From assembly GCA_934501475.1 (NCBI GenBank), contig CAKSUL010000028.1, forward strand, positions 1 to 24,176: a DNA stretch of 24,176 nt, in the 5' to 3' direction. The DNA comes from an uncultured Roseovarius sp. (GTDB lineage: Bacteria > Pseudomonadota > Alphaproteobacteria > Rhodobacterales > Rhodobacteraceae). Numbering within the stretch: position 1 is the first letter of the stretch; every line of letters begins with the position of its first letter. The notes below the pieces were generated by a model. It was not told the origin of the DNA, did no database searches, and saw only the letters and a list, made by a program, of their open reading frames with translations. This document shows, one piece after another, positions 17,303 through 24,021 of the stretch. The position numbers and the translations under genes were made by a program.

Positions 17303-18664
17303 ATGAAACGCCTTGTTCCTGCCTTTCGCGGCAACGCCCTGACCGCGCGGATATTGCGCAGCACGTCATGGGTGCTGATCGGCTATGGCGGCGCACAGGC
17401 GATCCGGCTGGCGTCGAACCTGATCCTGACCCGCCTTCTGTTTCCCGAGGCGTTCGGGCTGATGACGCTGGTGACGGTGGTCACGGTCGGGTTGATGATG
17501 TTCTCGGATGTCGGCATCGGGCCCAGCATATCCCAGAGCGCGCGCGGCGATGACCCGGATTTCCTGAACACCGCCTGGACAATCCAGGTGATGCGCGGCG
17601 CGGCGCTGTGGGGCGTGACGCTGGTGCTGGCGCTGCCGGTGGCGCAGTTTTATGAGCAGCCGGATCTGGCGATCTATCTGCCGGTGGCGGGGCTTGCCCT
17701 GGTGATCACCGGGTTTCTGCCGACGCGGATCGAAACCGCGCACCGGCATCTGGTCTTTGGGCGTCTGACGCTGCTGGACCTTGCCAGCCAGGTGATCGGC
17801 GTCGCGGGCATGGTGGTGCTGGCGTTGATCCTCAAATCGGTGCTGGCGCTGGTGCTGGGCGCATTGATCAGCGCCACGGCGCGCCTGATCCTGACCCATG
17901 CGTATCTGCCGGGCACGCGCAACCATTTCCGGATCGAGCGCGCGGCGCTGCGCGAACAGGTGCATTTCGGCAAATGGATCTTTCTCAGCACCGCCTTTGC
18001 CTTCGTCTCGCAGCAGGGCGACAAGGCGATCCTGGGCAAGCTGCTGAGCCTGCAAACGCTGGGCATCTACAATATCGGCTTTTTCCTGGCCAGTTTCCCG
18101 ATCTCGCTGGGCGCATCGGTGTCGCAGCAATTGCTGATCCCGATCTATCGTGACCGCCCGCCCGCCGCCGATCCGGCCTATCGGCGCAAGTTGCAGAAGA
18201 TGCGCTTTGCGATGACGGGGGGGGTGTTTGCAATGCTGGCGCTGATGGCGTTTGCCGGGCCTGCGCTGATCCGTCTGCTTTACGATGCGCGCTATCAGGA
18301 TGCGGGGGCGATGGTGGTGATCATCGCGGTGGCGTTCTTTCCGCTGGCGATCGGGCTGACCTATGACCGTGCGGCGCTGGCGGCGGGGGATTCACGCGGG
18401 GCGTTCGTGTTTTCGGGCATCAGATCGGTGATGCAGATGGGGATGCTGTGGCTGGGCTTTGCGCAATTCGGGCTGGTGGGGGGGCTGGCGTCGGTCGGGA
18501 TCGCCTCGGCGCTGGTGCATGGGGTGCTGATCCGGCTGGCACGGCGCCATCACGCGTGGGACCCGCTGCATGATGCGGTGTTCGGCGCGCTGGCCCTGTT
18601 GCTGACGGCAATGGCGGTCTGGGCCCATCATGATGCCATCGCCGCATTGATGCCGTCTGGCTAA
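17303..18664 (+). CDS. Wzx/RfbX-type polysaccharide flippase (MATE/MOP superfamily)
   Basis: An integral membrane protein of 453 residues with many hydrophobic segments over its full length, which is the normal size for this family. It would flip undecaprenyl-linked repeat units from the cytoplasmic to the periplasmic face for polymerisation. The N-terminus (SWVLIGYGGAQAIRLASNLILTRLLFPEAFGLM) and the DKAILGKLLSLQTLGIYNIGF segment are typical of the lipopolysaccharide-exporter (WzxC-like) branch. Its stop overlaps the stop of the convergent Wzz gene (CTAA at 18661-18664). Two long G runs, G8 at 18217-18224 and G7 at 18478-18484, lie inside the coding sequence. The predicted partner genes (initiating transferase, chain-length protein) are adjacent; no Wzy polymerase is in view. 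Confidence 0.9.
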   Translation: MKRLVPAFRGNALTARILRSTSWVLIGYGGAQAIRLASNLILTRLLFPEAFGLMTLVTVVTVGLMMFSDVGIGPSISQSARGDDPDFLNTAWTIQVMRGAALWGVTLVLALPVAQFYEQPDLAIYLPVAGLALVITGFLPTRIETAHRHLVFGRLTLLDLASQVIGVAGMVVLALILKSVLALVLGALISATARLILTHAYLPGTRNHFRIERAALREQVHFGKWIFLSTAFAFVSQQGDKAILGKLLSLQTLGIYNIGFFLASFPISLGASVSQQLLIPIYRDRPPAADPAYRRKLQKMRFAMTGGVFAMLALMAFAGPALIRLLYDARYQDAGAMVVIIAVAFFPLAIGLTYDRAALAAGDSRGAFVFSGIRSVMQMGMLWLGFAQFGLVGGLASVGIASALVHGVLIRLARRHHAWDPLHDAVFGALALLLTAMAVWAHHDAIAALMPSG

Positions 18665-19899
18665 AGCCGCTTGGGTGCCGGGGGCGGTTTGCGTTTTCTG
18701 CGGCGCTGGTCGATCTCGGGGATGGTGATCACCGGACGCAGCCCGAGTTCGCGTTCCATCTGCGCGCCGGTGCGGATCACCGGATGGCGCAGATCCAGCA
18801 GGAATGCGATGCCCAGCCCGATCAGCGCGCTGGCAAACGCGCCCAGCAGGACGATCTGCTTGCGCGCGCGGGTAGAGGGATAATCGGGCAGCGGCGCGGG
18901 CTCCAGCACGGTCAGGCGTTCGGACTGGCGCTGTGTTTCCAACTGCAGGCTGACATTGGCGGCCTTGCGCCTTGCGGTGATGCTTTGGAGTTGCTCGCGC
19001 AGATCCTCGATCTTGCCGGTCAGTTGGGCCAGTTTGATCTGCGCCTCGGGCGTGCCTTGCAGGGATTGGGTCAACTCGGCCATGTTTTCGGACAGCAGCG
19101 CGCGTTGCGCGACCAGGCTGCTCAGGGTTTGCTGATCCTGTTCGCGCTGGCGCTGTTCCACCCGCGTATCGGCATACTGTGCGATGTTGCTTTGCAGGGT
19201 GATCATCTGGCGGTCGATGGCCAGGATCGCCTCCCTGAGGGTCTCGATCTCGCGGCGGGCGGATTCGATGCTGCCGGGCAGGGCGACGTTATGGCTGGAG
19301 CGATAGGCGGTGACTTCGTCCTCCAGCAGGCTCATTTCCTCCTGCAGGCTCTGTTCCTGAAGCTCAAAGAAGGCCAGCGTTTCCTGCGCCTGTTTCAGCC
19401 GTGAACTGATGCTGAGATCAATCGTGCGCTTGGCGAATTCATGCGCCAGTTGCTGCGCGCCCTGCGCCGTGGGCCAGTCGGCCGTGATCCGCAGCAACGC
19501 CACCGCGCCATCGTCGCTATAGCCTTCGCGCGCGGCGGCCACGCCGCTGATGGTGACCGATTCGCGGATGACGCCCACCTTGTCACTGTCCTTCATCGCG
19601 GGTTGATCCGCGAACAGATCCAGCTGGTCGATCAGCTCGAGCACCGCGCTGCGGGCCATCAGCCGCTGTTCGATCAGTTGCAGACGCCGCGCCGAGGACC
19701 CCGCCACCGTCGAGGGGGCAAGATCATCGGCGATGGTGGCGGTTTGCACCTGCAGGACTTCGGACGAGGTATAAAGATGCTGATGTGACAGGGCGTAAAC
19801 CGCGCTCAGCACCGTGCCCAGAACGGCAACGCCGACGATCACCACGATGCGGCGGCGCACCATGTCGATCAGGTCTGCAATCGAATAGATCGATCCCAT
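18661..19899 (-). CDS. Wzz/GumC-type chain-length determinant (polysaccharide co-polymerase)
   Basis: A 412-residue inner-membrane protein that sets polymer length in Wzx/Wzy pathways. There is an N-terminal hydrophobic span (IVVIVGVAVLGTVLSAVYAL, ~18-37) and a C-terminal one (QIVLLGAFASALIGLGIAFLLDL, ~345-370), with a long periplasmic part between them. That part is rich in Gln, Glu and Leu (~165-325) and is predicted by eye to be coiled coil. The Pro-rich LEPAPLPDYPSTRARK just before the second span is a family mark. The Wzc/ExoP kinase domain is absent; it is supplied as a separate ATPase encoded immediately upstream. The basic tail RRRKRKPPPAPKR would be cytosolic. The start has AGGA 9 nt upstream. 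Confidence 0.9.
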   Translation of the reverse strand: MGSIYSIADLIDMVRRRIVVIVGVAVLGTVLSAVYALSHQHLYTSSEVLQVQTATIADDLAPSTVAGSSARRLQLIEQRLMARSAVLELIDQLDLFADQPAMKDSDKVGVIRESVTISGVAAAREGYSDDGAVALLRITADWPTAQGAQQLAHEFAKRTIDLSISSRLKQAQETLAFFELQEQSLQEEMSLLEDEVTAYRSSHNVALPGSIESARREIETLREAILAIDRQMITLQSNIAQYADTRVEQRQREQDQQTLSSLVAQRALLSENMAELTQSLQGTPEAQIKLAQLTGKIEDLREQLQSITARRKAANVSLQLETQRQSERLTVLEPAPLPDYPSTRARKQIVLLGAFASALIGLGIAFLLDLRHPVIRTGAQMERELGLRPVITIPEIDQRRRKRKPPPAPKRL

Positions 19900-20057
19900 C
19901 TATTTCGGTCCTGCCTTGTTCATTGCGGCCCCGCCGCCCGCTTGCCGCGCTGCATGGGGCGGTGATGGCAGGCTATATAGGCGAAACTATGACAAATGCG
20001 CTTGAAAAATGCGCGAAAAGGGTGCGGATCGTGGTTTCGGGCGCCGCACTGACATGA
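19900..20057 (-). promoter_or_regulatory. Gap between ATPase and Wzz genes, with possible promoter for the Wzz gene
   Basis: This 158-bp gap separates two same-strand genes of one pathway. It contains an AT-rich patch (19973-20015) with CTATATAG on the minus strand, a partial -10 match, and TTGTCA upstream, but their spacing (10 nt) is too short to form one standard promoter. A stem-loop sits next to the ATPase stop (listed separately). The arrangement would allow the Wzz gene to be transcribed independently. Confidence 0.3.
20014..20050 (-). terminator. Possible terminator after the CpsD-like gene
   Basis: Read on the minus strand just after the ATPase stop, GTGCGG and CCGCAC pair perfectly (20044-20049 with 20022-20027) around a 16-nt loop, and the stem is followed by CCTTTTCG. 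The T tract is short and the loop large, so termination may be weak or partial. Confidence 0.35.
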
Positions 20058-21155
20058 TCAGGCCGCCATCTCGGTGTCGGGCACGCGGCGCGCGCGGTTC
20101 AGGATGACACCCAGAAGATTGGTCTTGCCACGCAGGCGACGCTCGCAATCCTCGATCTGCCTGCCCAATGTCTGCCCGGCATCGGCAACCAGAAGCACGC
20201 CATCGACCTGCGGCAGAAAGGCCGACAGATCGTCATGTTCCAGCATGGCGGGAAGGTCATACAGCACGATATCGGGGTTGAGACTGTTGATCATGCCATC
20301 CAGAATCCGCGCGGCGCGCCGGCTGTGCAGCAATTCGGACGCATTTTCGGCGCGCGCCGTGTTCAGCCCGACGGCCAGCGTGTCCGACAGACGCAGCAGG
20401 TGATCCGCGACCGGCACGTCGCCGGACAGCATCCGGTGGATCTCGGCGCTGCCTTGCAGGCCCAGTTTCGCGGCCACACCCGGTGTGCGCTGGTTGAGGT
20501 CCATCAGGATCGTGCGGGTGTCGGGGATGCGCGAAATGCTGAGCGCGAGATTGACCGCCGTGGACGTGGCCCCACAGCCCGATGACGGGCCGGTGATGGC
20601 GATCCGGTCCCAGCCCTCGGCCTGCAAGGTGCGCAGCAACTGGGTGCGCAGGTCGTCGATCACCCGGATCACCCGCGGATCGCCCGCGATGTCCAGGTGA
20701 TGCGCGGCCTCGGTGTCATGGCCCTTGTCAAAGGCGATCTGACGCAGCCCGCCCCAGGACAGCGCCGGCGCGCGCGCCGCCACATCAAGCGGAGCATTGG
20801 CAGGCGCCACAGACGGCAGATCGGCGGGCTCATCGCCGGGCAAATCTGCAGTTGCATCGGGTGTGGCGCTTGGCTGCGCGATGTCGTCGGGCGCTCTGGG
20901 GTCCTCGAAATCGGTCATGTCGGCCTGTTCTGTTGGGTCGGTTTCGGTCGCGGGCCCGGCATCGGGGGCATCGCCCTGTTCGGCATGGGCAAGGTCATCC
21001 GCATCGTCCATCCCCGCATCGCGGCGCAGCTGCGCGACAAAGGCGGCGCGCGCCTCGGCCTTTTGGGCACGAATGCGCGCGGCGGCGGCGGCGCGGGCGG
21101 GGCCGCTTGTCCGTTCGCTGTGGCGGGTGAAGTCATCGGTCGGAGGGTGCAACAT
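20058..21155 (-). CDS. CpsD/CapB-family P-loop ATPase (BY-kinase-like) with degenerate Walker A
   Basis: Such proteins partner a Wzz/GumC-type membrane protein and control polymerisation by ATP-driven cycling and tyrosine phosphorylation. Here residues 1-~140 are Ala/Asp/Glu/Pro-rich and probably disordered. The ATPase core follows: RVIDDLRTQLLRTL, the P-loop region GPSSGCGATSTAVNLALS, the A'-like RTILMDLNQRTPG, and the Walker B-like DIVLYDLPAML. At residue 196, where the family has the invariant P-loop Lys, this protein has Ala (codon GCC, plus-strand 20568-20570). The second Asp of Walker A' is Asn. The C-terminus (VPDTEMAA) lacks a Tyr cluster. It may therefore be a pseudo-kinase or scaffold, or use another Lys. 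It lies between the ExoY-like and Wzz genes. AAGGTAG lies 5 nt upstream of the ATG. Confidence 0.85.
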   Translation of the reverse strand: MLHPPTDDFTRHSERTSGPARAAAAARIRAQKAEARAAFVAQLRRDAGMDDADDLAHAEQGDAPDAGPATETDPTEQADMTDFEDPRAPDDIAQPSATPDATADLPGDEPADLPSVAPANAPLDVAARAPALSWGGLRQIAFDKGHDTEAAHHLDIAGDPRVIRVIDDLRTQLLRTLQAEGWDRIAITGPSSGCGATSTAVNLALSISRIPDTRTILMDLNQRTPGVAAKLGLQGSAEIHRMLSGDVPVADHLLRLSDTLAVGLNTARAENASELLHSRRAARILDGMINSLNPDIVLYDLPAMLEHDDLSAFLPQVDGVLLVADAGQTLGRQIEDCERRLRGKTNLLGVILNRARRVPDTEMAA

Positions 21156-21235
21156 CTTGCTACCTTGTTCTTGTGATGGTCTGCCGGGCCGGGCAGGGCG
21201 ATGAATGGATCGGGGCGCGCGCGTTCATGGTCACC

Positions 21236-22042
21236 TCAATACCCGGTTCGGCGCAGAACGACACCCACGGTGCGCAGCAGGATCACGATATCCTGAAGAA
21301 ACGACAGGCTGGCGTCATAGGCCGCATCCATCCCGGCGCGGCTGGCAAAGGCGCTTTCGTTGCGCTGCGACACCTGCCACGATCCGGTGATGCCGGGGCG
21401 CAGGGCGAAATAATGGTTCGGATCTCCATAAAGCGGCAGTTGATCGGGCATCATCGGGCGCGGGCCGACGATGCTCATCTCGCCGCGCAGCACGTTCCAC
21501 AATTGCGGCAACTCATCCATTGAGGTCTTGCGCAGGAACGATCCGACCGGCGTGATGCGCGGGTCTTTCTTCAGCTTCTGGGTGGTTTCCCATTCCTTGC
21601 GCATGTCCGGATCGGCGGCCAGATAGGCCTCAAGCAGGGCATCGGCATTGCGCACCATCGTGCGCAGTTTCAGGATCGAAAAGGCGGTGCCATGCGCGCC
21701 CAGCCTTGCCTGGGTGTAAAACGGCCGCCCGCCCTCGACCCAGAGCAGCGCGGCGCCGATGGCAATCAGCAACAGCGCCACCGGCGCCGTCAGCAGCACA
21801 AAGGCGATGTCAAAGGCGCGTTTGCCGACGCGCCGATACACGCCGGGCCCGGTATCCGGCCTTGCGGGGTGGGCGCGAGAGGGGGGCGCCATCTGTGCGC
21901 CGCCGGGCATGGTAACGCTGGGCGCGGATGGAGCGCCGGGGGGATCCTGCGTCACGGCGGGATGCAGATGACCCCGCCCATAGGGAACCGACAGCGGCCC
22001 GAGCGGACCCTGATAGGGCAGTTGAAAGTTTGTATCCGACAT
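21236..22042 (-). CDS. ExoY/WcaJ-like undecaprenyl-phosphate sugar-1-phosphate transferase
   Basis: The protein (268 residues from this start) places the first sugar-1-phosphate on undecaprenyl phosphate, starting each EPS repeat unit. A Pro-rich N-terminal tail of ~75 residues is followed by one hydrophobic segment (FDIAFVLLTAPVALLLIAIGAALLWV). The catalytic half then has the family signatures FSILKLRTMV, GSFLRKTSMDELPQLWNVL, GEMSIVGPRPMM and RPGITGSWQV. I prefer the ATG at 22042 because AGGTGGG lies just upstream and translation reads MSDTNF; a GTG at 22081 would add 13 residues with no SD seen. It is the first of three minus-strand EPS genes, 80 nt ahead of the ATPase gene, and has a long upstream non-coding region. 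Confidence 0.92.
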   Translation of the reverse strand: MSDTNFQLPYQGPLGPLSVPYGRGHLHPAVTQDPPGAPSAPSVTMPGGAQMAPPSRAHPARPDTGPGVYRRVGKRAFDIAFVLLTAPVALLLIAIGAALLWVEGGRPFYTQARLGAHGTAFSILKLRTMVRNADALLEAYLAADPDMRKEWETTQKLKKDPRITPVGSFLRKTSMDELPQLWNVLRGEMSIVGPRPMMPDQLPLYGDPNHYFALRPGITGSWQVSQRNESAFASRAGMDAAYDASLSFLQDIVILLRTVGVVLRRTGY

Positions 22043-22044
22043 GA

Positions 22045-22051
22045 CCCACCT
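22045..22051 (-). promoter_or_regulatory. Shine-Dalgarno deciding the ExoY-like start
   Basis: AGGTGGG on the minus strand ends two bases before the ATG at 22042. The spacing measured from AGG is about 6 nt. No comparable sequence precedes the upstream GTG at 22081. Confidence 0.5.
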
Positions 22052-22234
22052 GCGTGACAACGAGGAATAAGGCGGCGACACCCAACCGTTTCGGCGTCAA
22101 ACACACTCTATCCGTGCCGGCCACGCAGGGCGCGGTCGGAGGAAATGGCAGCCAGACGCTGACGCACTGAGCAGAGCCGCGAACAGCGATGTGACGGCAC
22201 ATGGCCATGATTGCGCCCCAAGTCCGTCACGATA

Positions 22235-22295
22235 CAATCTAACATTTGCCGCGATTTATTTAAAGATTTCTAAGGAAAAAGATTGTTTCTCAGAA
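22235..22295 (-). promoter_or_regulatory. Candidate promoter block for the ExoY-like gene
   Basis: This is the most AT-rich stretch of the window, with CTTTAAATAAAT and GTTAGATTGTATC on the minus strand, about 200 bp upstream of the ExoY-like start. No unambiguous -35/-10 pair could be chosen. AT-rich blocks upstream of exo genes are known targets of MucR/Ros-type regulators in alphaproteobacteria; that link is inference. Confidence 0.35.
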
Positions 22296-22406
22296 TGATA
22301 GCGCCGCCGCCTCATTTCGCGGGGCAATACAACCCCTGCATGTGCTGGCCGTCGGTTTTTGGCGACGGTGGCTGAAATCCGCCGATAATGTTCACGATTG
22401 GAGAAC

Positions 22407-22431
22407 AACCGGTTAAGGTTGATATTCAACC
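22407..22431. promoter_or_regulatory. Adjacent palindromes, possible operator
   Basis: AACCGGTT (22407-22414) is a perfect 8-bp palindrome. Two bases later GGTTGA-TAT-TCAACC (22417-22431) is a perfect 6+3+6 inverted repeat. Such a pair is the size expected for a dimeric repressor site, but no regulator gene is in the window. Confidence 0.4.
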
Positions 22432-22477
22432 CTGAGGAGACGTGCCATTTCCGTGACGTTGGGTCATCCCTGGGCCA

Positions 22478-22541
22478 ATTGTGGCGATGCGGGGGCTGTG
22501 GGCAAACGAATCGGCCCGCCCGAGCGGGATGACGCCACAAT
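22478..22541 (-). terminator. Possible terminator downstream of livF
   Basis: ATTGTGGCG (22478-22486) and CGCCACAAT (22533-22541) are a perfect 9-bp inverted repeat. It encloses a smaller hairpin, CCCGC-CCGA-GCGGG (22515-22528). It begins 10 bp past the livF stop. No clean T tract follows on the minus strand, so it may be Rho-assisted or serve as RNA-end protection. Confidence 0.4.
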
Positions 22542-22550
22542 CGGGCGCGT

Positions 22551-23246
22551 TCAGACGCTGAGATAGGTGCCGATCTTTTCGCGATGGGCGCGCAGTTCGG
22601 CGGCGTCCACAACCTCACCGACGCGGCCATTTTCGATGAAGGCGACGCGGTTTGCGATCGACAGCACCGCATCGACCCGCTGTTCGACCAGCACCACGCA
22701 GACCCCGTCGTCGCGCATCCGCGCGATGACCTGCCGGATTTGCGCGATCATCGAGGGTTGCAGGCCCTCGGTCGGCTCATCCATCAGCAGCACGCGCGGG
22801 CGCAGGCACAGCGCGCGCGCAGTGGCCAGCATCTGCTGCTCGCCCCCCGAGAGGGTATTGGCCTGCTGTTTCAGCCGCGATTGCAGCGGCGCGAACAGCT
22901 CCAGCACCCAATCGCGCGTCGCCTTGCCCTCGTTGCAGGCCATCAGGCCGATCTGGATATTCTCGGCCACGCTGAGTTCACCGAACAGGCGCCGGCCCTG
23001 CGGCACATATCCGATGCGCCGCGTCGGCACGACATGGGCGGGCAGGGCGCTGATGTCCTCACCGTCCAGCCGGATCGCGCCCGATTGCAGCGCCACCAGC
23101 CCCATCACGGATTTGAGAATGGTGGTCTTGCCTGCGCCGTTGCGGCCCAGCAGGCACAGGATTTCGCCCGGCCGCGCGCGCAGGCTGACGCCGAACAGCA
23201 CCTTGACCCGGCCATAGCCGGCATGGATGTCGTCGATCTCAAGCAT
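22551..23246 (-). CDS. livF: Branched-chain amino acid-type ABC transporter ATP-binding protein LivF
   Basis: This is the second ATPase of a HAAT-family importer, powering uptake of amino acids or related compounds through LivH/LivM. The 231-residue protein has Walker A GRNGAGKTT, a Q-loop in RIGYVPQGRRLF, the signature LSGGEQQML, Walker B VLLMDEPTEGL and the switch region LVEQRVD. In this group Gln often follows Glu where other ABC proteins have His. I chose the ATG at 23246 (MLEIDDIHAGYG, the usual LivF opening) over an in-frame start at 23291, which would overlap livG by 50 bp and add atypical residues. From 23246 it overlaps livG by 8 bp. The substrate cannot be told from the ATPase. Confidence 0.93.
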   Translation of the reverse strand: MLEIDDIHAGYGRVKVLFGVSLRARPGEILCLLGRNGAGKTTILKSVMGLVALQSGAIRLDGEDISALPAHVVPTRRIGYVPQGRRLFGELSVAENIQIGLMACNEGKATRDWVLELFAPLQSRLKQQANTLSGGEQQMLATARALCLRPRVLLMDEPTEGLQPSMIAQIRQVIARMRDDGVCVVLVEQRVDAVLSIANRVAFIENGRVGEVVDAAELRAHREKIGTYLSV

Positions 23247-24021
23247 CGTCCGGCGTTCCCAGATAGGCGGCCTGCACGGCGGCGTTGGCATGGATCGCCT
23301 CGGGCGGGCCGCTGGCCAGAACCTCGCCGGCGTTCAGCACGGTGATATGATCGGCAGTGGCCTTGACCACGTCCATGTTGTGTTCGATCAGAAGGATCGT
23401 CGCCTGCCCGGACAGTTCATTGATCAGATCGATGAACCCGGCAATCTCGGCCTCGGACAGCCCCTGTGTCGGCTCATCGAGGATGAACAGGCGCGGTTCC
23501 TGCGCAAGGCCCATCGCCACCTCAAGCAGGCGTTGATGGCCATAGCTGAGATCCCCGGCGATCTGTCCGGCGCGGGTGCCGAGGTCGAGGCGTTCCAGCA
23601 CCTCGGCCACCTTGGCGCGCACGCCGCGCGGCGTGGCATGGGGCAGCGCGCGCGCAGCCAGCGCGACGTTTTCATGCACGCTCAGCCCGTCGAACACCGA
23701 GGTGATCTGGAACGTATAGGCGATGCCAAGCGCGATGCGGCGATGCGCGGGCAGCGCGCTGATGTCGCGCCCCTCGAAGGTGACGATGCCGCGCGTCGCC
23801 GGAATGCGCCCGCAGACCATGCCGACAAAGGTGCTTTTGCCTGCGCCATTGGGACCGATCAGCGCGGTGGTCTGGCCGCGCGGCAGGTCGAAATCGATCT
23901 CCCAGTTGGCGTGCAGGCCGGCATAGGTCTTGGTCAGGCCGCGCGTGCTCAGGATCGGGTCGGGCGCGCTGGCAGGGGCACGGGCGAGGGCGGAGTTGCG
24001 GGCGGGGATCAGGGCAGCCAT
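23239..24021 (-). CDS. livG: Branched-chain amino acid-type ABC transporter ATP-binding protein LivG
   Basis: The partner ATPase of LivF in the same importer, 260 residues. It shows Walker A GPNGAGKST, a Q-loop-like IAYTFQITSVFDGLSV, the LivG-type signature LSYGHQRLLEVAM, Walker B LFILDEPTQGL and the switch LIEHNMDVV. The first ~25 residues (Ala/Pro-rich) extend beyond the typical start of the family and could be a variable tail or a start chosen too early. Its ATG lies inside the end of livM (13-bp overlap) and its end overlaps livF, showing one transcription unit livM-livG-livF. Confidence 0.93.
   Translation of the reverse strand: MAALIPARNSALARAPASAPDPILSTRGLTKTYAGLHANWEIDFDLPRGQTTALIGPNGAGKSTFVGMVCGRIPATRGIVTFEGRDISALPAHRRIALGIAYTFQITSVFDGLSVHENVALAARALPHATPRGVRAKVAEVLERLDLGTRAGQIAGDLSYGHQRLLEVAMGLAQEPRLFILDEPTQGLSEAEIAGFIDLINELSGQATILLIEHNMDVVKATADHITVLNAGEVLASGPPEAIHANAAVQAAYLGTPDDA

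Larger units (their letters stand above)
22043..22550. other. Long non-coding region with AT-rich patches and inverted repeats
   Basis: About 500 bp separate the livF stop from the ExoY-like start, and I find no convincing gene. Short open frames here have codon use unlike the neighbours. It holds an AT-rich block (22235-22295), a hairpin CCGTCG/CGACGG (22349-22368), two adjacent palindromes (22407-22414 and 22417-22431), an SD-like CTGAGGAGA (22432-22440), and a nested inverted repeat near the livF end (22478-22541). It is likely the 5' control region of the EPS genes plus the livF terminator; a small RNA is possible. Confidence 0.5.

Noticed and set aside
15921..17306. 461-residue plus-strand open frame opposite the GT4 gene
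   Set aside because: The minus strand encodes a full GT4 enzyme with an E-x7-E motif; the plus frame has no known motifs and runs into the divergent intergenic region.
21187..21210. Short GC-rich stem between the ExoY-like and CpsD-like genes
   Set aside because: It pairs only about five bases (CTGCC/GGCAG) and has no T tract. Such stems are expected by chance at this GC content.
21810..22208. 132-residue minus-strand frame over the start of the ExoY-like gene
   Set aside because: It overlaps the Pro-rich N-terminus of the ExoY-like protein in another frame, with no motif and no RBS.
22453..22566. 37-codon plus-strand frame starting with GTG after the SD-like CTGAGGAGA
   Set aside because: The spacing from the SD is about 12 nt, the frame runs through the livF terminator-like repeat, and the peptide has no features. 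It is kept only as part of the regulatory-region finding.
22256..22672. 138-residue minus-strand frame overlapping the end of livF
   Set aside because: It is in a different frame over livF coding sequence, has basic low-complexity composition and no Shine-Dalgarno. It is not supported as a gene.
22584..23345. 253-residue plus-strand frame opposite livF/livG
   Set aside because: livF and livG have full ABC motifs on the minus strand; this is their antisense shadow.
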